From the NCBI GenBank assembly GCA_030737875.1, contig CM060919.1, positions 808,463,160-808,527,159 of the forward strand: a stretch of DNA of 64,000 nucleotides. The letters are read 5' to 3'. The notes beneath the pieces are model-generated. The model had not been told where the DNA came from. It searched no databases and saw only the letters and a program-made list of their open reading frames with translations. The position numbers were made by a program, and so were the translations under genes. Shown piece after piece: positions 55,690-64,000 of this stretch (position 1 is the stretch's first letter; every line of letters begins with the position of its first letter). The DNA is from Allium sativum (lineage: Eukaryota; Streptophyta; Magnoliopsida; Asparagales; Amaryllidaceae).

Positions 55690-55941
55690 TGCGCCCAATG
55701 GCCCCAATTTCGAAATTTGAACCTGAATTTTAAATCTGTTTTGAACTTTGAATTTTCCGTAAACTTCATTGGGCCATAACTGGGCCATACGGACTCCGAT
55801 TTACAAAATTTCGGACTCTATTTCGCGTATTTTTCCGAGACGAACACAATGACGTAACCCATTTCCCCTGATTCTCACATTTGAGATTATTAATTCTGTA
55901 ATTAGTGAATATCAGTGTTAACTGAAATTCGGGGTGTTACA

Positions 55942-56494
55942 TTCTCCCCTCCTTAAAGGATTTCGTCCCCGAAATCTCCAAGTTAAGGAGAATGCATATC
56001 CTACCATACAAACAACCATTTACTCAATCCATCAAACACGGGCATCCACTGTCCTTAAAACAATTTCTACTGATGTATGAGCATATGCAAAAAGTGTGTG
56101 TATATGTTCCCTATCTAATGTATGAGCATACGCAAACCGTGATAGTGCCATGCATCCAATATGTATGCGAAAGAACCCTATCGACACATACTATATCTAC
56201 ATGAGTGCACAATCATTCACCAAAATGCATCATCCATATGATAACACAACCATTATACATCCGTAAATATAGCTACCTACACACAATTATATGCAATATG
56301 CAATATGAAGTGATTGAGCCGATCTAGTGTCTAGAGTGTGTGTATATGCATCCACGAGCAACCACTAGCAAACACTTGCATCCACATGCATCCATCAATC
56401 ATAACATGTCTCAAACACATGTTTCAACCATAGGTTTACCCTATCTAAAGGTCAAAGGTACTAACGAGAGGACATACTACAGATAAGATAAGTA
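55942..56494 (-). other. PPT and 3' untranslated region of chromovirus 3
   Basis: 55942-55954 is the polypurine tract (minus TAAGGAGGGGAGAA). It is followed by TTTCGTCCCCGAAATC and a non-coding stretch rich in ATGCA words, parallel to 30810-31260. Confidence 0.75.
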
Positions 56495-57655
56495 CTAGTC
56501 AAACGATAAAGGAGAAATTAAAAGGCATATCCTAAAAAGGAATGGGTATAATGAACGCATCTTCTCTTCCGTCTCTAAAGTAGCGTTGCTCTCATCTTCT
56601 CCCCATTGCACTTTGACTAGTTGAACCTCTCGATTCCTCAACTTCCTAGTCTCTGACCCTAGGATGCGAGTAGGAGCTCGTCGAATCGTCTCATCACGCT
56701 CTATCTCTACTTCTTTAAGCAAGCTCGGCTCTACCACCTCAGCGGTCTCATGTAGGCACTTCCTCAAATGTGACACGTGGAATACATCATGTACACCACT
56801 AAGCCTGTCGGGCAACTCCACTCTATATGCCATCTGTCCAATCCTTTCCTTAATAGGAAACGGTCCAACAAACCTTGGTGCTAACTTTCCAATAGATCCG
56901 AAGCGAACCACATTCCGTAACGGAGATACTTTGATAAAACCATGTCCCCAACATCAAACTTAAGCTCTTCTCTCCTCATGCTCTTCTCATGTACCTCCAA
57001 AATCTAAGATACATAGCCTCAAAAGGTCTTCTAAAATGCGATTCACCCTCCCGGTCTGGCCGTCCGTCTGAGGATGATTTGCGGTGCTCAAACACAACTG
57101 AGTCCCTACCGCCTCATTCAAACTCTTCCAAAACTCGCTAGTGAAGATAGGATCTCGATCACTCACTATGCTGGAAGGTACACCATGCAATCTAACAATC
57201 TCTCGAATGTAGATTGAAGCTAGCCATTGAGCAGTCCTCTTACTCTTCACGGTTATAAAATGGGCACTCTTAGTAAGTTTGTCTACCCCAACCCAAATTC
57301 CCGTATTACCCTTCCTCGATCTTGGTAATCCATTGACGAAATCCATCGAGACACTATCCCACTTCCATAGCGGAACCTTCAATGGGTGAAGCAACTCACC
57401 GGGTTTCTTTTGCTCCGCTTTTACTTGTTGGCACACCAAGCATCTAGCGACATACTCGGCCGCGTCTTTCTTCATACCGGCCCAAAAGAAAACTCGCTTC
57501 ATGTCTTGGTACATCTTGTCCCTACCGGGATGAATGGTCATCTTCGAACGATGTGCATCATCAAGTATAGCCTTCCTCAAACCCTCGTCTTGCGGTACAC
57601 AAAGTCTACCGTCTCTACGCAACCACCCCTTACCATCTAGGGTGTACCTACTCAA
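56495..57655 (-). pseudogene. Chromovirus 3 integrase and chromodomain
   Basis: 56987-57655 holds the zinc finger (HRSKMTIHPGRDKMYQDM, CLVCQQVKAEQKKPGELL), Asp in MDFVNGLPRSR, SDRDPIFTSEFW and HPQTDGQTGRVNRI, where the catalytic Glu of TERVN reads Gly. About 60 codons between DFGG and the C-terminal domain are deleted and the frame shifts. 56495-56911 then gives GKLAPRFVGPFPIKERIG (GPF module) and a chromodomain-like end (VKVQWGEDESNATLETEEKMRSLYPFLF). Inactive. Confidence 0.87.
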
Positions 57656-58075
57656 ATGGCTGGACGACTCCCCCTCCTCATGAGCTTCTCTACTAACTCA
57701 ACCAACTGTGGGTCGTCTCGCTGTGTTCCGCCAATCCGCCCCTAAAAGAGTAAGCCTAACCTCCAAGGAGGCTAGCAAACCGGGTACAAAGTCAACGAAA
57801 GGTCTAAAGTCAAACATAGAAATAAACTCTAAGCTCCGTCGTTCAACGAACAATGAACTCAAGGACAACCTTTTTCTACTTAAGGCGTCCGCTACCACGT
57901 TACCCTTGCCATGGGTATACGCTATCTCAAACTCATAGGATGCTAAGAATCCCATCCACTTTTGCTGTCCTAAGATTATGCGCTCGAAGAGTCTCCCACA
58001 CTTCCCTAAGATGTAGGGCATGCTCTTCTCCACTTCTAGAGAAAACCAGGATATTACCCCATCCAAAATCATCAC
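57656..58075 (-). pseudogene. Chromovirus 3 RNase H end and integrase start
   Basis: Reads a short RT piece (ILVFSRSGEEHALHLREVWETLRAHNL in a neighbouring frame near 57990-58045), which jumps directly to GFLASYEFEIAYTHGKGNVVADALSRK, the end of RNase H. The catalytic part of RNase H is deleted. A frameshift near 57690 separates it from the integrase zinc finger. Confidence 0.75.
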
Positions 58076-58309
58076 AACTGTCCATCTCTCACGCAGACCA
58101 TCCTAGTCGAACTTGACATCCCCCAAGTGCAAGCCCCAAAGGCCTAAACCAATATCAGACAAACACCCAAGGGATATCTCCTTCGAGTTCAGATGACCTA
58201 CGTGAGATGATACTAGTAAAAATGGCTAAACAATTAAGCCTTTGACCAACTTTGGATGTCCTCGCCAGTCTCGCTCCAAAACCACCGTTTTTCCCATAAC
58301 TGGCTTTGC
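58076..58309. other. Unexplained segment inside RT
   Basis: About 235-285 bp without recognised homology in the six frames read here. It is flanked by two copies of the RT sequence encoding ILVFSRS (near 58036-58056 and 58345-58364), about 300 bp apart. It looks like filler DNA captured during repair, or a rearranged piece of another element. Confidence 0.5.
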
Positions 58310-59039
58310 TCAACCTATTAAGCACACACGAAAACTTATTTCGCTCCTAGAAAAGACCAAGATGTCATTTACAAAGACCATCACGAACTTATTTAGGTAC
58401 TCCCTGAACACCCTTCTCATCAAATCAACAAAGTATGCGGGGGCGTTCGTCAAACCAAATGGCATCACCAGCCACTCATAAAAACCATCCGGAGTCCTAA
58501 AGGCAGTCTTCTCTATACTATCCTCAGCCACTCTCAACTGACGAAACCCCGTGGCTAAGTCCAACTGTGAAAATACTAAGGCGCCAATTAACTGATCAAA
58601 GAGATCATCAATCCTCGGCAATGGGTGTCTATTCTTCTTTGTGAGTTTATTTAGTTCTCTTTAGCCTACACAAAGTCTGAGGGACCCATCCGCCTTTGTG
58701 GCCAAAAAATACTGAAGCACCCCACTCCGATATACTTTGTCTTATGAACCCCTTCTCAAGTAAATCGCCTACTTGCTTATGGAGTTCCCTCCTCTCACGC
58801 GGAGCCATGTGGCACACTGGCCAAGATACTGGTTTGGCATTGTCTACCAGATATATTCGGAAGTCTATCTCCCGCTTCGGAGGTAAGCCCTTTACCTCCT
58901 CAAACACATCCGAGTACTCCCGGACCACTCTAACGGATCGCAAACTTTCGACCGAAGCATCAAGCGATTCAAGATAACTTAGCATAACAGATTCCATGGG
59001 ATTACAAGAGATCTCGAGAGTGTTACCCAAGCGGGTCAT
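58310..59039 (-). pseudogene. Chromovirus 3 protease end and reverse transcriptase
   Basis: 58647-59039 covers the protease tail and RT start (NAKPVSWPVCHMAPRERREL, FIRQSISEWGASV), with a frameshift near 58700. 58310-58621 covers the RT palm ([33 protein letters not shown]); the catalytic box is FVND where FVDD is expected. After FSRS the sequence enters the unexplained segment. Confidence 0.85.
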
Positions 59040-59640
59040 AAGCCTAACAACTCTCCTTTCACAATCAAGAACGGCACCATTACTGGATAACTAGTCCATT
59101 CCCAAAATCAACCCATAGCCCGTGAAGCCCAAGAAGCATCACATCTAAACTCAACGCTAAGTATAGAAACTTTCAAACCCAAACACATCATGGAGCCCCA
59201 AATTGGGTTTGAAACAACTAAGGGATCATCTACTAAACTGGTGTCTAAGTGCAGTGACTCAACTAACAACGATGAGATAAACGAACTCGATGCGTCAGAA
59301 TCAAATAAAGTTCGAACCGGATAATAAAGAAATCCAAATTCCAACCTAGACGGTCTTATCCCCATCTGGTACACTAGCCGTGAGGGAATACAACTACCCT
59401 CCAGAAGATTCCATACCTTGCCCTTGCCCCTTTGGACAACCCTAATAAGGTGTCCTATTCCTCCCAAAAGGATAACTACTCGCCTTCTTCTTCCCATTCT
59501 CCACTCGTAACCTCCCACCAATGAGGTTTCATCCTTCATTAACCAAACAACTATTTGAGCCTTCCTCCCATCGTCTATCCTATAGGTACCTACCAGTCCT
59601 CCTCCTTCTTGAACCAACTTCTAATCCGACTAACGACTAA
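59040..59640 (-). pseudogene. Chromovirus 3 gag-protease, collapsed by deletion
   Basis: 59108-59617 fuses a short capsid piece (YRIDDGRKAQIVVWLMKDE) to the end of the second zinc knuckle (GHLIRVVQRGKGK) and then the protease (PVRTLFDSDASSSFIS). Compared with element 2 most of gag is missing. The protease site reads DSDA instead of DSGA. The gag start cannot be assigned. Confidence 0.75.
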
Positions 59641-59887
59641 GTCCCTTGAAGTGGTTTTCCATTCTTATCTATCTTAGAAAGATCATCTATACACGGAGGG
59701 GAAACTCAAAACGAGAGAGGAAGAGATTCAAAACGGAGAATTCGAAAGATAAAGATATGGCTATCGGGGATTATGCTTTTCTTTCAAAAACTTTTCTCTT
59801 AAAAGACATGTTTTTGAAAATACTCCTTTCAAAAATATTCTTAGAAAATAGTTTTTCTAAAAAAATTATCTGTTCTGGTAACCTTAA
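59641..59887 (-). other. 5' leader of chromovirus 3
   Basis: AT-rich leader between the gag remnant and the PBS; no open frame of interest. Confidence 0.6.
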
Positions 59888-59899
59888 GCTCTGATACCA
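59888..59899 (-). other. Primer-binding site, initiator tRNA-Met type
   Basis: Minus strand TGGTATCAGAGC, two bases from the 5' LTR. Confidence 0.95.
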
Positions 59900-59901
59900 C
59901 G

Positions 59902-62900
59902 TGTAACACCCCACACCCGCTACGGTCACTCACTAAGGGAATGCCATAACATCGGTGGAGTATTTTAAGTGAATATAGAACAGAAAAATTACAACAAGAC
60001 AGATATAAGTAATACTTGAGAATTTAAAACATCATTTCATTGCAGCGGAAAGTAAAACATGTTTGGTTACACCAAAACCATAAACAAGAGTCAAGTACAT
60101 AATATCCATCCTGATAAAATAAAAGTACATAATCCCACTACATAACTTAATAGCCATAATAGAAAAGATAAACTGAGCTTTACATCCACGGTCCAAGCTC
60201 CAAAAGATAGATAAAGCAGTCCGATCAAAGCCCACTAGTGCTAGGCCCACTCTGATAACCTGAGGGTTGGGAAAAAGATAAAAACAACGGGGTCAGACAT
60301 AAGTCTGAGCGAGTCCTATAACTTTAACAATACAATCATTAAAGTAACCAGAGTAAGACATAAGCTTGATATACGGTAACGACTGGGGAAAAATAGCTAC
60401 ACTAAGCAGCCAACTAGACTTAGGATGAACTAAGATAACCGTAAAGACGCATTTACCCACCCAAGGATAATTACTACACTGCACCACCCCAGATCTACCC
60501 ACCCAAGGGTAATTCCTACACTGCACCACACCAGTTCTACCCACCCAAGGGTAATTCCTACTTAAAGGTTGATCCCACTAAGTGTACTTAGTAATTTTTA
60601 ATAGTAGTTTTGTGTACCCCTAGCTGACTACATAGGTTTCGTCTGCCCCTATCTCCACTAGGTGTACCCACTACTCCCCAAGCGATCGGCTCCCTAACGT
60701 AGATACCCGTGCTGGCCCCACAGTGGGGTGTATCATTCCCCAAAGTGGCAACCTGATAATGTCAACGGTGCACGGCTTATACCTACACGATGCAACAACG
60801 TCTTACTTACCAGCCCGGGTCCACACACGCATATGAAACCCGTTGGACTTGCGTTGCCACCGCTAACCCGTTTTGGCCTCTTACAGTCAAGCCCAATATG
60901 TGTGTCCCGTCCTCGACTTGGGTATATTGGTTGAAATGGGCCCCCCACAAGCTACCCACCTAAGCTTGTCATTTTTAGTGAATCCCACTTAACCCTTCAA
61001 CCATGTCCACTTACATGTTATAAATTTTGGTTAAGTCTTTTAATCATATTTTAATTGCCACTTAAGGCACCCACTAGATTTCCACATGCCACCCAAGGCA
61101 CTTACTTAACCCTTTAATCATGTTTAATTACATGTTCCACTTTGGTTAAGTATTCTAATCATATTTTCTATTGCCACCCAAGGCAACCCACTAGTTTCCT
61201 CATGCCACCCAAGGCACCCCCACTAGTCACTACATGCCACCCAAGGCACCCACTTAACCCCTCATGCCCCACTACATGCTAATTTGGTTAAGTGTTTCTT
61301 AATTAATTAAGATCGTAACCTTTGTAAAGACCTCTCACATTAGACTGTCTTTTATGGCAGCTGGATATGCCGGTTGGTTCCGGGCAGCCTTACACCATAA
61401 CAGAGTCTAACCTCGTGTCTTTACACTTGTCACGTATTTAGTTTATGACTAAGACCTCTCACATTGGGCCAATCATTTGTAGCCGCTGGATTTGCCGGTC
61501 GGTTCCGGGCAGTCTTATGCTACAAAAGGGTCCAACCTCGTGTCTTAGTCGATTAATTACACCTAATTAATCACCCCCATAATTTGTATTAATTATCCCT
61601 AATTAATTACCAATTTCAAGAATATGGGTAGACCTGACTCAATAGGTAAATTCCCAATTCCATAATATGGGTAGACCTAACTTAATAGGTAAATTCCCAA
61701 TTCCATAATATGGGTAGACCTAACTCAATAGGTAAATTCCCAATTATGTCCATTCACTTTATGTTATGCTTAAGCATACCCATTTCACACCATTTTATTA
61801 ACATGCATATTAACCCCATCGTTCCCCACGTAATTCGTTCTCATACATGACATAATAAAGGGAAGATTCATCACAAATGCCATGGGTTCAACCAACATAG
61901 CATATAACTTTATCATGGGTTTAAAAGGTGTCAACTTGCATATATGAGCATACATTAAACCCAACTAGCATTTAACCCAAACTTGCATGAAGCACATATG
62001 TCACAAAGGGGTAACTTGCATATAATTCTTATGTCATACAAAGGTGTGAACTTGCATAGCATGTCACATGTTAACTTGCATATAACCAAACACATAACTT
62101 GCATAACATGTTACATATGAACTTGCATATAATCATGCACATAACTTGCATATAACCAAACACATAACTTGCATAACATGTTACATATGAACTTGCATAT
62201 AATCATGCACATAACTTGCATTACATGTTACATATGAACTTGCATATAATCTCACATATAGCTTGCATAACATGTTACATATGATCTTGCATATAATCTC
62301 ACATATAGCTTGCATAACATGTTACATATGAACTTGCATATGTATGTATGACATACAAAGGTAAACTCGCATATGTTATGCATATCACTAATCCAAACAA
62401 CTTGAATAGATTATGCATATTATAGATCCAAACTCATAGGTTAAACTTGCATGTCATGTCACTTATTTCACACATGATTCTAGCATAAAACCAAGCATTT
62501 AACTTGCATAAAACCAAACACTTAGCATGCATAAAACCAAATACTTAGCATGCATAAAACCAAATACTTAGCATGCATAAAACCAAATACTTAGCATGCA
62601 TAAAACCCACCACTTAACATGCATAAACCCAAACACTTAACTTGCATAAACATAGTGTCATCATGAATAAGTGTTAAACATAGTGATTAGCAAACTAGCA
62701 TCATAACATATGACCTAAAACCCATTGATCCGCAAGCAAAACCATATGATCTCATCACATCTCATCTACTTAGTTTAACAATTGGTTATTAAAGTGATAG
62801 AAACTCACAAACTCCAAGATTAGCTCCTTAGATAGTTGCTAGAGTTGAAGTAGAGGTGGATTAGTAGTTGATTAGCTTGCATCCTCTTCTCTAATTAGTG

Positions 62901-63484
62901 GAGGCTCCTTCTAAGTTGCATTTTGGCGGCATGATGGCATAGATTCTATTTTTAGTATGGATTAGGGTAGTCTTAGGATGTATTTATAGGATTAGGTTGT
63001 GTTTTAGACCCTTAGATTAACCCTAGGTTAGTTTAGGTCCGTCAGATTTCGGAAGCTTCCAGAAAACAGCCCCAAAACACAGCCAAACCCTAAAATGGTG
63101 CACCAGGCCAAACTGGCCGAGCACCCCCTGTCGACACACAAGTCGACAGGGCTGTCGACTGGGTCCTAGCCAAGTCGACTGCCCAGTCGACAGGGCTGTC
63201 GACTTGGTTAGCTAGGCGGGAATTTTCCCGCCTGCGCCCAATGGCCCCAATTTCGAAATTTGAACCTGAATTTTAAATCTGTTTTGAACTTTGAATTTTC
63301 TGTAAACTTCATTGGGCCATAACTGGGCCATACGGACTCCGATTTACAAAATTTCGGACTCTATTTCGCGTATTTTTCCGAGACGAACACAATGACGTAA
63401 CCCGTTTCCCCTGATTCTCACATCTGAGATTATTAATTCTGTAATTAGTGAATATCAGTGTTAACTGAAATTCGGGGTGTTACA
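59902..63484 (-). repeat. 5' LTR of chromovirus 3
   Basis: 3,583 bp, nearly identical to 52312-55941. The main differences are a gap of about 28 bp after CTCGACTTGGGT (near 60921), one missing array unit near 62590 and scattered substitutions. It contains hairpin 60294-60307, stem-loops 61333-61415 and 61457-61540, TATA 62981-62989, GTCGAC cluster 63127-63208 and E2F-type palindrome 63215-63232. Confidence 0.93.
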
Positions 63485-63489
63485 GAAAG
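63485..63489. repeat. Target-site duplication GAAAG (right)
   Basis: Matches 52307-52311; Tat integrase coding resumes in frame. Confidence 0.95.
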
Positions 63490-64000
63490 TATTACAGTAT
63501 GGATATTTCTGGCCTACCATGAATAAAGACGCGGCTGATTATTCACGACGCTGCGACATATATCAAAGATTTGCCAAAGTTCCCAGAGCGCCTCCGACTC
63601 AGCTCAAGTCGATGGTAAGCCCATGGCCGTTTGCCATGTGGGGAATTGACATATTGGAGTGTTACATATTGCCAGAGGAGGAGCTAAGTACGCGATCATC
63701 GCCGTGGACTATTTCACAAAATGGGTGGAAGCTGAACCTTTAACAACCATCACGATGAGAAAGGTAATCAGTTTTGTGGTCAGAAACATTATTTGTCGAT
63801 TTGGGATACGGAAGAGCATCATAACTGATAATGGGACAAAGTTTGATAGCATCGAATTCAGAAACTTCTGCCAGAAGTACAAGATTGATAAATGATAAAC
63901 TGCAGTAGCTCACCTGCAGTCAAATGGCCAGGTCGAAGCCATAAACAAGGTCATTGAATCTATTCTGAAGAAGTGGTTGGAGCGGGCCAAAGCCAAATTT
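63490..64000 (+). pseudogene. Tat integrase, continues past window end
   Basis: Resumes with VLQYGYFWPTMNKDAADY. The second zinc-binding Cys (CxxC) reads Tyr (63561-63563). WGIDI gives the first catalytic Asp; a frameshift near 63655 follows, then KYAIIAVDYFTKWVEAEPL and ITDNGTKF (second Asp). Stops TGA and TAA lie in tandem at 63893-63898; beyond them HLQSNGQVEAINKVIE keeps the catalytic Glu. Dead. Confidence 0.87.

Larger units (their letters stand above)
52312..55941 (-). repeat. 3' LTR of chromovirus 3
   Basis: 3,630 bp. In plus order: TGCAGCGGAAA (52451-52461), cross-family hairpin (52704-52717), three spaced CCCACCCAAGG/GTAATTCCTAC repeats (52865-52970), stem-loops C (53767-53849) and D (53891-53974), three GGGTAGACCTAA units (54058-54180), ACTTGCATA arrays (about 54380-54790) and AGCATGCATAAAACC units (about 54930-55110), TATA (55438-55446), GTCGAC cluster (55585-55665) and E2F-type palindrome (55672-55689). 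Confidence 0.93.
52312..63484 (-). mobile_element. Tekay/Del-like chromovirus 3, internally deleted
   Basis: 11,173 bp on the minus strand with GAAAG duplications. LTRs 52312-55941 and 59902-63484; internal 55942-59901 is only 3,960 bp because gag, RT/RNase H and part of integrase are deleted. Same PBS and PPT type as element 2. The LTRs share the same ordered motifs but are clearly a different family by sequence. Confidence 0.93.
9931..64000 (+). mobile_element. Tat-lineage Ty3/gypsy element, outer host of three insertions
   Basis: A plus-strand element read in pieces: LTR tail and leader (9931-10160), gag (10161-11320 and 25326-26173), protease-RT (26174-27542 and 50622-51435), archaeal-type RNase H and integrase start (51417-52311), and integrase (63490-64000, running off the window). 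Three retrotransposons with 5-bp TSDs separate the pieces, and coding sense is continuous across each junction once one TSD copy is discounted. The CxFHxxxGHxTxxC-type Gag motif, a degenerate first RNase H followed by a second RNase H, and integrase order fit Tat. It carries many nonsense codons and frameshifts and is dead. The 5' LTR is almost wholly missing. Confidence 0.85.

Overview
The window is a block of nested LTR retrotransposons from a plant nuclear genome, probably pericentromeric heterochromatin. The evidence is that three of the main plant Ty3/gypsy lineages are present (Tekay/Del-type chromoviruses, Athila and Tat), that the primer-binding sites match plant initiator tRNA-Met and tRNA-Asp, and that no host gene is visible on either strand. 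A eudicot is likely, but the species cannot be told from the sequence.

Layout. Positions 1-4855 hold an old plus-strand copy of a long-LTR non-autonomous family: an LTR tail, then a 5' LTR, a tRNA-Met PBS and a non-coding internal domain. A minus-strand chromovirus (4856 to about 9930) interrupts it and ends abruptly inside reverse transcriptase (RT). From about 9931 to the window end runs the outer host, a degenerate plus-strand Tat element. Three elements split its coding sequence, each with a perfect 5-bp target-site duplication (TSD): (i) a giant-LTR non-autonomous element at 11321-25325 (TSD GGTTC), with LTRs of about 6.5 kb around an internal region of only 1.05 kb; (ii) a Tekay-like chromovirus at 27543-50616 (TSD ATATT), whose own 5' LTR is split by an Athila element at 35453-47778 (TSD GCAAG); (iii) a second Tekay-like chromovirus at 52312-63484 (TSD GAAAG). 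Removing each insertion with one TSD copy brings Tat gag, RT and integrase back into register, which supports the boundaries. All four inserted elements lie on the minus strand.

Coding state. The Athila element is by far the best preserved: gag-protease and pol form one frame of 1,792 codons broken by a single amber codon, and its LTRs are nearly identical. All other polyproteins are pseudogenes with nonsense codons, frameshifts, deletions or lost catalytic residues. The giant-LTR element has no coding capacity and must have been moved in trans.

The most unusual signals lie in the LTRs. (a) A short hairpin (CAGWC, 4-5 nt, GWCTG) with compensatory base changes, followed at a distance by a CCGCTGC-type motif, occurs in four otherwise different LTR families, including the non-coding giant-LTR family. 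(b) Two tandem stem-loops of about 80 bp, with paired base changes in the outer, inner and apical stems, occur in all four Tekay-like LTRs. (c) The same LTRs carry a paired inverted E2F-type site, a GTCGAC hairpin cluster and a TATA box in fixed order. None of these is a standard annotated feature; they are the best candidates here for undescribed RNA or cis-regulatory biology.
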